A stretch of DNA of 64,000 nt from Claveliimonas monacensis (GCF_014982975.1 NZ_JADCKL010000001.1:62001-126000); one strand, 5' to 3'; numbered from the stretch's first letter, positions 31,711 to 40,563 are shown. Made by a program: numbers and translations. The notes: generated by a model not told the origin, from the letters alone.

Positions 31711-32416
31711 TCATTCTTCTGTGCTGTTTCCTATGCCAAGCAGGTTGTTCAGCACATCGCTGCTCACCAGGTACACCAGGTCGGAGTCCTGCACCTGCAC
31801 GTACCTGGTGCCGTCCCCCGAGTCGCTGCCCAGGTAGAGGGTGTAGGTCAGACTGCCGCTGTCCTCCTCTTCGCTGTCCCCGGAGTCAGAGTCGGAGCTG
31901 TCGGAGGATGACTCCTGGTAGGTCAGGGTGACCGTGGTCCGGGACGCTTCGTCCAGTCCGAAGGTCGTCAGCTCCTCCGCGGTGGCGTGATAGCTGGCCA
32001 GGTCAGTGAGGGTCATGGCCCCATATCCGCCGGCGATGGTGGCGATGGTCTCGCTCTGCTCCTCATCGTCGGAGGAGTAGGTGGTTGTCTGCCCGTTCTC
32101 TGTAAATTCCGCTGTCAGAAGATTGCCGCTCCCAATGGCGGGCATAGTGTCCTTCTCTACCAGCGTGTCCAGATCGTACTGTAGGACAGATACAGACGAG
32201 CTGGTGACTGTGTAGACAGGCGCCTGGGCGCTGTCCACAGTGAGATAGTAGTTCTCATCCGCCGCGTCCCCGACGGAGAAGGTGGTGGTGTTCCCATCGG
32301 CGTCTGTGGCCTGGACTGTGTAGGCCGGACTGTCAAGCCCGTAGTCGGACAGAGCGTCCGGCTCGTCGATCTGTCTGGTGGCAGTCAGGGAGGCGTAGGT
32401 GTTTTCTTATATCCAT
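31711..32416 (-). pseudogene. DUF4340-like protein gene with N-terminal deletion and frameshift
   Basis: The C-terminal 230 or so residues of a DUF4340-type protein remain (frame of YASLTATRQIDEPDALSDYG through YLVSSDVLNNLLGI), partner of the Gld-like genes upstream. The original start seems preserved: AGGAGG (32427-32432) followed by ATG at 32416 (MDIRKH), but this is in a different frame, and the correct frame meets a stop a few codons before YASL. About 100 residues including the membrane anchor are therefore missing. A GTG at 32238 could start a fragment. The acidic tract SSDSSDSDSGDSEEEDSG is low complexity. Confidence 0.75.
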
Positions 32417-32431
32417 ATCCAGATTTCCTCC

Positions 32432-33757
32432 TTACGCTTTTCTACGCTTCATCCACCGGCGCAGGCCGTACAGCAGGAAGACGACGGGGATGCCGACGAT
32501 GGCTGCCAGACCGATGAGACCGGTGTACTGCATGGTGTTGTACTCGATCTGCAGGCTCTTGGGCTCGATGGAAAGGTTCTCTATGTCGTCAAAATTGGCA
32601 GTCACAGAGTTCACGAACAGAGTCAGGTTCTCGATATTGGTAAACTGGCTCGTGATAGTCTCGTCGATCAGGGACTCTGAGCTGATGACCGTGAGCCGGC
32701 TGTCGTTCTCCGTGGCCGTGGCTCCCAGCACATAGGTCCCCTGAGTGGACTGGCCGTCCTCTGTCACAGCGTAGCCGCTGGAGGAGGTGGTCATGAAGGG
32801 GGTCAGAGTGATGGTGTCCCGGGAGGGAGTTCCCTCCACCAGCCCGTTGGCATTGACCAGGAGGACCATATCTGACTGGAGCTCGTTTGCCATGTCGCCG
32901 GACACGGAGAGCTCGGGAAAGATGTAGTAGTAGTTTCCCTGGTAGCTCCTCTGCATATCTGCAATATAGCCGCCGGCAGAGGTCAGCCCGTATGTCTCCA
33001 GGAAGGAGGCCAGGTTGGGAGTCTGGCTGACATCGCTGCCCAGGATGACAAAGAGGTGGCCGCCTCCGTCCATATAGTCCGTGAGCATGGAAACCTCGTC
33101 CTCCGACAGGTCGTTGGCCGGGGCGTCCATGAGGAGCAGGTCACAGTCCTCCGGGATGGAGGAGGCCATCATCAGGTTCAGCTCGGTCAGTGTCAGGGAG
33201 GACTTGCCCAGCAGGTCCGTGACAGAGGAGGACAGAGAGCTCTCCCCGTGGCCGGAGGTGTAGTACACATTCCTGGTCACGTCTGTGGTCACATAGTTGA
33301 CGGCGCTGGACAGCTGCCCCTCTCCGTCAAACTCCGATTCAGTGGCGCTCCCGGTGGTGTAGTAGGACATCTCATCGTAGTTGATGATATCGCTGAAGGC
33401 GACCGTCGTGCTCCGGTCCGTGTCATCGCAGGATACCACGATGGTGTCGGAGTCAGCGCTGTAGGTTGTGAGAGCCGAGGGGTGCAGCACCGGGTCGATC
33501 CACTCCACGCTGATGTGGCTGGAGAGGGCGCTGTACCTGTCTATAAAATTCCGGATGCGCTCGTCCGTGCTGCTTTTGTCAGCCAGCACCGTAAAAGTCA
33601 CATCCCTGTCCAGACCGTCCAGCAGTTCCCGGCTCGTGTCCGTGATCTCGTAGATGTTGTTGGTGCTGATGTCGATCTGCCGGACCTGGCTGGGAAGCTG
33701 CCCCACAATGAGGTTGATGAGCACCACAATGGCGATAACGAGGGCGGTCAGTCCCAC
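32432..33757 (-). CDS. GldG-like ABC-associated membrane protein, frameshifted near its start
   Basis: A 441-residue open frame: membrane helix at the N-terminus (ALVIAIVVLINLIVGQL), a long external domain and a C-terminal helix followed by RRWMKRRKA, as in the auxiliary GldG/ABC_transp_aux family. The true start is probably ATG 33818 (MDKIKHSFNKQYCIKAG). That frame joins this one only if one base is removed from the GGGC at 33767-33770, giving KAG-SYSVGLTALV. As it stands, translation could begin at GTG 33757 and lose about 20 residues. Next to other damaged genes, a real mutation is plausible, though a sequencing error is not excluded. Confidence 0.75.
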   Translation of the reverse strand: MGLTALVIAIVVLINLIVGQLPSQVRQIDISTNNIYEITDTSRELLDGLDRDVTFTVLADKSSTDERIRNFIDRYSALSSHISVEWIDPVLHPSALTTYSADSDTIVVSCDDTDRSTTVAFSDIINYDEMSYYTTGSATESEFDGEGQLSSAVNYVTTDVTRNVYYTSGHGESSLSSSVTDLLGKSSLTLTELNLMMASSIPEDCDLLLMDAPANDLSEDEVSMLTDYMDGGGHLFVILGSDVSQTPNLASFLETYGLTSAGGYIADMQRSYQGNYYYIFPELSVSGDMANELQSDMVLLVNANGLVEGTPSRDTITLTPFMTTSSSGYAVTEDGQSTQGTYVLGATATENDSRLTVISSESLIDETITSQFTNIENLTLFVNSVTANFDDIENLSIEPKSLQIEYNTMQYTGLIGLAAIVGIPVVFLLYGLRRWMKRRKA

Positions 33758-33833
33758 GCTGTAGCTGCCCTGCTTTGATGCAATACTGTTTGTTAAATGA
33801 ATGTTTGATCTTATCCATGATTTTGCGTTCCTC

Positions 33834-34700
33834 CTAACTCCAGCGTCTTTTCTGTATGGACTGCATTGTCAGGAAGATGAAGAGCCCGATGACAGAAAGG
33901 TACAAGATGATACTGCCTGTATCCAGCAGGCTGCTGGCCACTACGTCCGTCAGAGGCGCTGTCAGATCCAGCTTTCCCAACACATCTGGCAGCAGGTTCT
34001 CATAGAGGCTGGAATCTACTGCGTAGACGATAATACCTGCGGCCAGGAAGAAGAGTTCCAGGACGCCTGCGATAACCAGATTCCCTGTTATGTGCCAGAC
34101 AAGGACACTGACCAGACTTAAAAGCACCAGGAGAATGATCAGGTTCAGAAGGGCGGAAGAGGGCAGGAAGCCTAAAATTCCGTCCCACAGATAGAGGACC
34201 AGAAGCACGCCGAAAGAAGAGATGGCCGCAATGATCTGACTCTCTGTCAGGGAGGAGAGAAACATGCCGATGGATATGAACACACACCCCATCAGGAAGA
34301 ACATAAGGATGCCGCAGTAGTCAGTCAGCAGATAGGCATTTCCCTGCATCTTGATTACAAGTGGATAGAGACAGAATACCAGGCTGGGGATCAGGTAGAC
34401 TGTCTCCATGGCCAGATATTTTCCCATAACGATCTGTCCCAGGGACACCGGGGCTGTCAGAAGAAGCTGGTCTGTCCTGCTTTTCCTGTCTTCCGAGAAG
34501 CTCTTCATGGTGAGTACAGGGATGGCGATCAGCAGAATGAACACAAGGGAACTGAGCACATAGGAAAATATGGGATATCCGTAATTCAGGTTGTACGCCA
34601 TGAAATATACTCCTGTAAAAGCAAGGAAAAAGGCGATAAATACGTAACCGATCATAGAGTGGAAATAGGAGTCCAGCTCTCTTTTATAAATTGCTCTCAT
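33834..34700 (-). CDS. ABC-2 type transporter permease (GldF-like)
   Basis: A 288-residue permease with six hydrophobic segments, starting MRAIYKRELDSYFHSMIGY, the usual beginning for ABC-2 permeases of the GldF type. ATG 34700 is preferred because an AGGAGG site lies about nine bases upstream; an earlier frame extension has none. DRKSRTDQLLLTAPVSLGQIV is the conserved coupling loop of the group. It appears to be the only undamaged gene of the four-gene minus-strand operon. The substrate is unknown; relatives have been linked to gliding in Bacteroidetes but are of uncertain role in Firmicutes. Confidence 0.9.
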   Translation of the reverse strand: MRAIYKRELDSYFHSMIGYVFIAFFLAFTGVYFMAYNLNYGYPIFSYVLSSLVFILLIAIPVLTMKSFSEDRKSRTDQLLLTAPVSLGQIVMGKYLAMETVYLIPSLVFCLYPLVIKMQGNAYLLTDYCGILMFFLMGCVFISIGMFLSSLTESQIIAAISSFGVLLVLYLWDGILGFLPSSALLNLIILLVLLSLVSVLVWHITGNLVIAGVLELFFLAAGIIVYAVDSSLYENLLPDVLGKLDLTAPLTDVVASSLLDTGSIILYLSVIGLFIFLTMQSIQKRRWS

Positions 34701-34723
34701 CTGTTGGATCCTCCTTTGTGCTG

Positions 34724-35554
34724 TCATTGTTCCGGGAGGACTCTGAAGAGGTGAGCTCCAGGAAAATATCCTCCAGAGTGGTCCGGGTGTTGGCCAGGCG
34801 GAGCAGAGGAAGCTCGTTTTTGCAGAATGTCCAGAAAATATCCTCGCGGGCTGCCTTTGACGAGCAGCTCTATCGTCTCGTTCCCTTGCATCTTCTGTTC
34901 CAGGTTTTCCGGCGTGTCGCTGGCTACCAGCTTTCCCTGGTAGATGATCATGATGTGGTCGCAGACCTCCCGCACCTCGGACAGGATGTGGGAGCTGAGG
35001 ATAACGGTGTGGTCTTTGGCAAGTCCTCGGATCAGCTGACGGATCTCAATGATCTGCTGAGGATCCAGGCCGACTGTGGGCTCATCCAGGATGATGATCT
35101 CCGGGAAACCGATGAGCGCACCGGCAAGCCCGACACGCTGGCGGTAACCTTTGGAAAGGTTTTTGATGAGTCTGTTTTTGACAGGCTCCAGACGTACCAG
35201 GCTGATCACCTGGTCAAGCTGTGCACTCTTGATGCTTTTGTCGATGAGTTTCAGAGCAGCCACAAACTTCAGGTATTCCAGAACTGTCATGTCCATGTAA
35301 AGGGGCGGCTGCTCCGGCAGATAGCCGATATCCCTCTTGGCCTTGTAAGGTTCTGCGAGGATATCGTGCCCGTTGATGAGTATCTGGCCCTCGGTGGCCC
35401 CAAGGTACCCTGTCATGATATTCATAGTTGTGGATTTCCCTGCGCCGTTGGGCCCGAGGAATCCATAGATCTGTCCCTTCTGGATGGTAAAATTCAGGTG
35501 ATCTACAGCCATGTGATCGCCGTAGTATTTCACCAGATTTCTGACTTCGATCAA
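34724..35554 (-). CDS. ABC transporter ATP-binding protein, C-terminus altered by frameshift
   Basis: An ABC-2 type ATPase: Walker A GPNGAGKSTTM, signature LSKGYRQRVGLAGAL, Walker B IIILDEPTVGLD, switch His in LSSHI. The start is TTG at 35554 with AAAGGAGGT six bases upstream. After VKGSPR the reading frame changes: in the next frame the sequence continues as EDIFWTFCKNELPL then TTLEDIFLELTSSE, a normal ABC-2 ending, to a stop at 34684 that would overlap the permease start. One extra base in GGG at 34848-34850 explains it. The core ATPase is intact; about 45 C-terminal residues are abnormal. Confidence 0.85.
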   Translation of the reverse strand: MIEVRNLVKYYGDHMAVDHLNFTIQKGQIYGFLGPNGAGKSTTMNIMTGYLGATEGQILINGHDILAEPYKAKRDIGYLPEQPPLYMDMTVLEYLKFVAALKLIDKSIKSAQLDQVISLVRLEPVKNRLIKNLSKGYRQRVGLAGALIGFPEIIILDEPTVGLDPQQIIEIRQLIRGLAKDHTVILSSHILSEVREVCDHIMIIYQGKLVASDTPENLEQKMQGNETIELLVKGSPRGYFLDILQKRASSAPPGQHPDHSGGYFPGAHLFRVLPEQ

Positions 35555-35649
35555 AGTGATACCTCCTTTAGATTACAATTTCTCATCATTTTAGTAAGAG
35601 AATGTGTAGGAAATGTGACCAAAGTCTGAAAATTGTTTGGGCTTGTCCC

Positions 35650-35679
35650 TTGACATGGCCGGTTTTTCGGGCGTATAAT
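35650..35679 (+). promoter_or_regulatory. Strong promoter upstream of the symporter region
   Basis: Perfect TTGACA (35650-35655) and TATAAT (35674-35679) 18 bases apart, 270 bases before the nearest plus-strand gene and followed almost at once by a terminator. Confidence 0.75.
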
Positions 35680-35684
35680 ACATC

Positions 35685-35740
35685 CATGCATAATAGGTGT
35701 GGGCGAAGGTGTCTAATAAGTCTTCGCACATGCCTTTTTT
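35685..35740 (+). ncRNA. Possible short RNA or aborted leader
   Basis: From the expected start near 35686 to the terminator, only about 55 bases would be made. A stem of GCGAAG with CTTCGC extended by GTG/CAC (bulged) ends in GCC and a run of six T (35735-35740). It is either a small RNA or a short leader attenuating the symporter gene. No known RNA family was recognised. Confidence 0.45.
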
Positions 35741-35785
35741 GTATTCTATAGCATACATGAAATTCAAAGAATATATATTATTCTT

Positions 35786-35819
35786 ATAACTGCTGTTATT
35801 TATATGTTATATTTATAAC
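35786..35819. repeat. Two AT-rich palindromes upstream of the symporter promoter
   Basis: ATAAC-tgct-GTTAT (35786-35799) and GTTATATTTATAAC (35806-35819) are perfect palindromes sharing the GTTAT/ATAAC half-site, their centres 20 bases apart (two helical turns). Further GTTATAA occurs at 35854. They look like operator sites for one regulator. Confidence 0.5.
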
Positions 35820-35824
35820 GGGTA

Positions 35825-35853
35825 TTGCCATTATCAGAAAATTCTGATAGAAT
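35825..35853 (+). promoter_or_regulatory. Symporter promoter containing a perfect palindrome
   Basis: TTGCCA (35825-35830), 17-base spacer, TAGAAT (35848-35853). The spacer contains TATCAGAA-AA-TTCTGATA (35832-35849), a perfect 8+8 palindrome, so a repressor there would block polymerase. The downstream leader is about 90 bases with AAGGGGG before the ATG. Confidence 0.65.
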
Positions 35854-35951
35854 GTTATAAACGAACATGAAGAGGAGGCAGTTCTTCGTGTATTGTTATG
35901 TAGCTGTTTGTAAAGGAAAATCGCAGAGAAAAAAGAAAAAGGGGGCATTTT

Positions 35952-37349
35952 ATGTTTGAATCTATCAGTAATGCAATCTATGCGATCGACGATGTGATCT
36001 GGGGATGGTGGATTATCATCCTCCTCTTTGGAACCCATGTATTTATGACATTCCGCACTGGCTTCATCCAGTGGAAGTCTATCAGCAAGGGAATCAAGCT
36101 TTCCGTTACGAGAGATCCTGAAGCGGAAGGTGAAGTATCCAACTTTGGAGCCCTGACTACAGCCCTGGCGGCTACTATCGGAACCGGCAACATCGTCGGC
36201 GTGGGAACAGCCATTGCTCTTGGAGGCCCCGGAGCGGTGCTCTGGTGCTGGCTCTCCGGTGTGTTCGGGATCGCCACAAAGTATTCCGAGTCCCTGATCG
36301 CCGTGAAATACCGCGTGAAGACAAAGGACGGACGTATGCAGGGCGGTGCCATGTACGCTCTCTCCAGAGGACTGAAATGGCAGCCCTTCGGCAAGATACT
36401 GGGACTTATCTTCGCTATCTTCGCTGGCTTTGCATCCTTTGGTATCGGATGTGCCACGCAGGTGAACGCTATCGCTAACATCGTGGAGGAGAACGTGGGG
36501 ATTCCTGGCTGGATCATCGGTATCGTGATCGCAGTGCTGACAGCCATCGTTATCTTCGGCGGCATCAAATCCATCGCAAACGTGTGTGAGAAGCTGGTGC
36601 CCTTCATGGCCATCTTCTATGTGCTGGGATGTCTCATCATCCTCGGCATCAACTACGATTATATCATCCCGGCCATCAAGACGATCTGCACCTTGGCCTT
36701 CACACCGGGCGCCGCGGCAGGCGGACTTGTGGGAACAGGTATCATGGCAGCTATGAGATTCGGTGTTGCCAGAGGCCTTTTCTCCAATGAGTCAGGTATG
36801 GGTTCCGCTCCCATCGCGGCTGCAGCAGCACAGACAAGGAACCCGGTGCGTCAGGCGCTGGTATCCTCCACAGGTACATTCTGGGATACAGTTGTTGTTT
36901 GTCTTATGTCCGGACTTGTTATCGTGACATCTGTTATGAAGAACCCGAATATCAATGCGGATGAGATTGAGGACGGCGGTGTCCTGACAACACTTGCTTT
37001 CCAGCAGATCCCCTATCTTGGACCTATCATCCTGACACTTGGTATTATCTGTTTTGCATACTCTACTGTTCTTGGATGGGCTTATTACGGAGAGCGTGCA
37101 GTTGAGTACTTTGCCGGGAAGAAAGTTATTTACGTGTACCGTACCCTTTACATCCTTGTGGCAGCGATCGCTCCTATCGTCGCCCTGGACGTTGTATGGG
37201 CTCTGGCAGACATCCTGAATGCGCTGATGGCTGTGCCTAACCTGATAGCTGTACTCCTTCTGTCCAATGTTATAGCAAGCGAGACGAAGAAGTACATAAA
37301 CGATCTGGACGCCTGGTCCGAAGAACCTGTACCGGTTATTGACGACTGA
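35952..37349 (+). CDS. Alanine/glycine:cation symporter (AGCS family)
   Basis: A 465-residue transporter with about 11 hydrophobic helices. GTGNIVGVGTAIALGGPGAVLW (about 78-99) is the AGCS signature, with GIATKYSESLIAVKYR and the helix containing FSNESGMGSAPIAAAA also characteristic. The family imports alanine or glycine with sodium or protons. Codon use is like housekeeping genes. It has a complex upstream region with a short terminated transcript and palindromes but no glycine riboswitch was recognised. No terminator is clear after it; the T-box promoter begins 26 bases downstream. Confidence 0.94.
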   Translation: MFESISNAIYAIDDVIWGWWIIILLFGTHVFMTFRTGFIQWKSISKGIKLSVTRDPEAEGEVSNFGALTTALAATIGTGNIVGVGTAIALGGPGAVLWCWLSGVFGIATKYSESLIAVKYRVKTKDGRMQGGAMYALSRGLKWQPFGKILGLIFAIFAGFASFGIGCATQVNAIANIVEENVGIPGWIIGIVIAVLTAIVIFGGIKSIANVCEKLVPFMAIFYVLGCLIILGINYDYIIPAIKTICTLAFTPGAAAGGLVGTGIMAAMRFGVARGLFSNESGMGSAPIAAAAAQTRNPVRQALVSSTGTFWDTVVVCLMSGLVIVTSVMKNPNINADEIEDGGVLTTLAFQQIPYLGPIILTLGIICFAYSTVLGWAYYGERAVEYFAGKKVIYVYRTLYILVAAIAPIVALDVVWALADILNALMAVPNLIAVLLLSNVIASETKKYINDLDAWSEEPVPVIDD

Positions 37350-37375
37350 TCGTAATTAAAAGGTAAAAAAAGTTC

Positions 37376-37404
37376 TTGACAAAAATGCTTTGTCAGAGTA
37401 AAGT
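37376..37404 (+). promoter_or_regulatory. Promoter of the T-box leader
   Basis: TTGACA (37376-37381), 17-base spacer, TAAAGT (37399-37404). The spacer holds an inverted repeat TGACAAA-aatgc-TTTGTCA (37377-37395), which may be chance or a second control site. Confidence 0.65.
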
Positions 37405-37409
37405 ATTGT

Positions 37410-37699
37410 ATATCAAATAAATATTCTATAAACCGATGAGAAAGAGAAGTAGATTATCACAGCAATGTCAAAGAGAGTGGCAGATGGTGAGATTGCCATA
37501 CAGGGCGGATAGTTGAATGGACTTTCGAGGGCAGCTTGAAAACTTTGAATAGTGAGTATGGCTTGTCGGGAACCGAACCCGTTATCAATCAGGAGTGTAT
37601 GTTAGTACATGAGAAAGTGGACATTTGTCAATTTGAGTGGTACCGCGATAATAAAGATTTTATTACCGTCTCAAACCTTTAGGTTTGGGACGGTTTTTT
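37410..37699 (+). promoter_or_regulatory. T-box riboswitch, tryptophan specifier (UGG)
   Basis: The 3' end has the T-box core TGGTACCGCG (37638-37647) and a terminator CCGTCTCAAACC-ttta-GGTTTGGGACGG with six T (37666-37699). The 5' end has the stem-I pattern GATGAGAAAGAG and AGAGAGTGGC with GGTGAGA (from about 37433), and the specifier region is GAA-TGG-A (TGG at 37518-37520), reading Trp. Uncharged tRNA-Trp should stabilise the antiterminator and switch on the downstream transporter. The specifier was placed by motif, not by folding. Confidence 0.92.
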
Positions 37700-37779
37700 G
37701 TGTTATTTCCGGCGCTCCACAGATTTTCTCTCCTGTACGGCAGCAAAAAAACAGATCAATAGTAAAGGAGAACAAAACA

Positions 37780-38808
37780 ATGATGAAAAGAAAAATGATG
37801 GCAGTAGTATTAACGATGGCGATGACAACAGCGATGGCAGCAGGATGCTCCGGCTCCTCTGATACTTCCGGTTCCGGTGAGGACAGCTACACAATAGGTA
37901 TCTCACAGTTTGCGGAGCATGGATCCCTGGATAACTGCAGGGAGGGCTTCCTTAAGGGCCTGGAAAACGAGGGCATCGTTGAGGGAGAAAATCTGACAGT
38001 AGAATACCAGAATGCAGCGGCTGACATGGGAACGGCAAGTCAGATCTCGGACGCCTTTGTATCTGACAAGGTGGATCTGATCTGTGCTATTGCAACCCCC
38101 ACTGCCCAGAGCGCTTACAACGCAGCCATGGATACAGATATCCCGGTTGTTTACACAGCGGTGACAGATCCGGTAGCAGCAGAGCTGGCGGACGAGGATG
38201 GCAATCCGGTGGGGAATGTGACAGGAACCTCCGATGAACTTCCTATTAAGGAGCAGCTTGAAATGATCCGTCAGATGCTTCCTGAGGCTGAGACAGTGGG
38301 AATCATGTACACCACAAGTGAGGCAAATTCTATCTCTGCTCTGGAGACCTACAAGGAACTGGCGGGAGATTACGGTTTTGAGATCGTGGAGAGCGGCATC
38401 AGCTCCACGGCAGATATCTCCCTGGCAGCGGACGATCTTATCAGCAAGGTGGATTGTATCACCAATCTGACAGACAATACAGTGGTTGCCTCCCTGCCGA
38501 CGATCCTTGAGAAGGCAAATGAGAAAGGCATCCCGGTATTCGGAAGCGAGATCGAGCAGGTGCGGATCGGCTGTCTGGCAGCGGAAGGTCTGGATTATGT
38601 GGCTCTTGGAGAGCAGACAGGCGAGATGGCGGCAAAGATCCTCAAAGGAGAAGCGCAGGCATCCGATATGGCTTATGAGACCATTACAGAACCAGGCTTC
38701 TACGTAAATACAAAAGTGGCGGAAAATCTTGGCGTCACCGTGCCGGAAGAACTGGCACAAAACGCGGTGGAAAGCTTTGACGAGATCACAGAGTCATCCG
38801 CTGAATAG
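37780..38808 (+). CDS. trpX: Tryptophan ABC transporter substrate-binding lipoprotein
   Basis: A 342-residue exported lipoprotein: a basic N-terminus, hydrophobic core VVLTMAMTTAMAA and lipobox Cys in AAGC, then a Ser/Gly-rich linker. The rest (YTIGISQFAEHGSLDNCREGF, and IPVVYTAVTDPVAAEL) is the ABC_sub_bind/COG2984 fold, a periplasmic-binding-protein-like module. ATG 37780 follows AAAGGAG. The T-box with a Trp specifier directly upstream and the two transporter genes downstream identify TrpXYZ. Binding of tryptophan itself is inferred from that regulation. Confidence 0.9.
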   Translation: MMKRKMMAVVLTMAMTTAMAAGCSGSSDTSGSGEDSYTIGISQFAEHGSLDNCREGFLKGLENEGIVEGENLTVEYQNAAADMGTASQISDAFVSDKVDLICAIATPTAQSAYNAAMDTDIPVVYTAVTDPVAAELADEDGNPVGNVTGTSDELPIKEQLEMIRQMLPEAETVGIMYTTSEANSISALETYKELAGDYGFEIVESGISSTADISLAADDLISKVDCITNLTDNTVVASLPTILEKANEKGIPVFGSEIEQVRIGCLAAEGLDYVALGEQTGEMAAKILKGEAQASDMAYETITEPGFYVNTKVAENLGVTVPEELAQNAVESFDEITESSAE

Positions 38809-38838
38809 AGAATCAAAGCAGAAGGCGAGGCAGTTTTC

Positions 38839-39738
38839 ATGGATTTTATCATAACAATACTGGAGCAGGGACTGATCTACGGGATCCTGGCCCTGGGTGT
38901 ATACATCACATATAAAATACTGGATTTCCCGGATCTGACAGTGGACGGCAGCTTCCCGCTCGGGGGAGCTGTGACAGCCCTCCTTATCACAAACGGTGTC
39001 AATCCCTATCTGAGCCTGCTGGCCTCCTTTGGAGCGGGGGCCCTGGCAGGGATCTGTACAGGGCTGATCCACGTAAAAGGGAAAGTAAGGGATCTGCTGT
39101 CCGGGATCATCATGATGACCGCACTGTGGACCATCAATCTGTATATAGCGGGCACATCCAACGTGCCGTTGTTCTCCCAGGACAGCATCTTTAAAAATGA
39201 CTGGCTGGATGGGATCGTGCCGGAGGATCTCTCGGGTTATACCACATTGATCATTATTCTGATTCTGACAGTGATCGCCAAGGTGCTGCTGGATCTCTAT
39301 CTGAAGACAAAATCCGGTTATCTGCTGCGGGCGGTGGGAGACAATCCGGTGCTTGTCACTTCCCTGGCAAAAGATCAGGGCAATGTGAAGATCGTGGGTC
39401 TTGCCATTGCCAACGGACTGGTGGCTCTGGCGGGAAGCGCTTTCTGCCAGGAGGAGCGGGTGTTTGAGATATCCATGGGAACGGGCGCCATCGTCATCGG
39501 ACTTGCCAGCGTGATCATAGGAACCAGCCTTTTCAGAAAGATCACCATTATGCAGGCTACCACGGCGGTGCTCATCGGATCCGTGATCTACAAAGCCTGT
39601 GTGGCCGTGGCCATCCGCAACTTCCAGCCACAGGCCATGAAGCTGATCACGGCGGTATTGTTCCTTGTTATTCTGATTATCAGCATGGAGAGAAGAAAGA
39701 AGGTGAAGACAGATGCTGGAACTGAAAGGAATTTATAA
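38839..39738 (+). CDS. trpY: Tryptophan ABC transporter permease
   Basis: A 299-residue permease of the COG4120/branched-chain-like group with about eight helices. It begins MDFIITILEQGLIYGILALGVYITYKILDFPDLTVDGSFPLGG, and GYLLRAVGDNPVLVTSLAKD is the ATPase contact region. The hydrophobic C-terminus is followed by a charged tail. It begins 30 bases after trpX and overlaps trpZ by 26 bases, so the three genes are certainly co-expressed. It forms the channel for the substrate delivered by TrpX. Confidence 0.92.
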   Translation: MDFIITILEQGLIYGILALGVYITYKILDFPDLTVDGSFPLGGAVTALLITNGVNPYLSLLASFGAGALAGICTGLIHVKGKVRDLLSGIIMMTALWTINLYIAGTSNVPLFSQDSIFKNDWLDGIVPEDLSGYTTLIIILILTVIAKVLLDLYLKTKSGYLLRAVGDNPVLVTSLAKDQGNVKIVGLAIANGLVALAGSAFCQEERVFEISMGTGAIVIGLASVIIGTSLFRKITIMQATTAVLIGSVIYKACVAVAIRNFQPQAMKLITAVLFLVILIISMERRKKVKTDAGTERNL

Positions 39739-40486
39739 ATATTATAACCCCGGCACTGTCAATGAGATGTGCCTGTTTCAGAATTTTGATCTGAAAGTGG
39801 AGGACGGGGAGTTCGTGTCTGTAGTGGGCAGCAACGGCTCTGGAAAGACGTCCATGCTGAACATCATCTGCGGCAGTATCCCGGTGGAGGCCGGGAAAAT
39901 ATATATCAACGGCACGGACATTACAAAGGAGAAAGAGTTCCGGCGTAACCGCCGGATCGGACGTGTATACCAGAACCCTGCCATGGGCACCTGTCCCTCT
40001 ATGACCATACTGGAGAACATGTCCCTGGCGGACAACAAGGGAAAGGTCTATGGCTTTGGCAGAGGGACCAGCAAAGCCAGGATCTCCTATTACCGGGAGA
40101 GCCTCTCTCAGCTTGGGCTGGGACTGGAAGACAAACTGGACATCAAAGTAGGCTCCCTCTCCGGCGGGCAGCGGCAGGCCATGGCTCTTCTCATGTCAAC
40201 CATGACGCCCATTGAATTTTTGATCCTGGATGAACATACAGCGGCCCTGGATCCAAAGACGGCGGAGCTGATCATGGAGCTGACAGATAAGATTGTGAAG
40301 GAAAAGAAGCTGACTACCATCATGGTTACCCATAATCTCAGGTACGCAACGGAGTACGGCGACAGACTCCTCATGATGCACCAGGGAGGTATCGTCCTGG
40401 ACATGAAGGGGGAGGAGAAGCAGAAGGTTTCCGTGGATGAAATCCTGAAGCTGTTCAACGAGATCAGTATTGAGTGTGGAAATTGA
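39713..40486 (+). CDS. trpZ: Tryptophan ABC transporter ATP-binding protein
   Basis: A 257-residue COG1101 ATPase: Walker A GSNGSGKTSML, Q-loop VYQNPAMGTCPSMTI, signature LSGGQRQAMALLM, Walker B FLILDEHTAALDP and switch His in MVTHN. The usual DEPT is replaced by DEHT, a feature found in this subgroup. It ends the T-box operon and is followed 29 bases later by a clear terminator. Confidence 0.93.
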   Translation: MLELKGIYKYYNPGTVNEMCLFQNFDLKVEDGEFVSVVGSNGSGKTSMLNIICGSIPVEAGKIYINGTDITKEKEFRRNRRIGRVYQNPAMGTCPSMTILENMSLADNKGKVYGFGRGTSKARISYYRESLSQLGLGLEDKLDIKVGSLSGGQRQAMALLMSTMTPIEFLILDEHTAALDPKTAELIMELTDKIVKEKKLTTIMVTHNLRYATEYGDRLLMMHQGGIVLDMKGEEKQKVSVDEILKLFNEISIECGN

Positions 40487-40515
40487 AAAACAGTCTCATA
40501 TAAGTATACAAAAAT

Positions 40516-40540
40516 AAGAGCCTTCAGAGGCTCTTTTTTT
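40516..40540 (+). terminator. Terminator of trpXYZ
   Basis: AAGAGCCT-tcag-AGGCTCTT, perfect 8-base stem with a run of seven T. Confidence 0.92.
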
Positions 40541-40563
40541 GTGAAATATTTTCACGGTATTTC

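Noticed and set aside
35650-35951. Glycine riboswitch before the AGCS symporter
   Set aside because: No tandem glycine aptamer sequence is visible; the region is AT-rich and its early transcript is too short.
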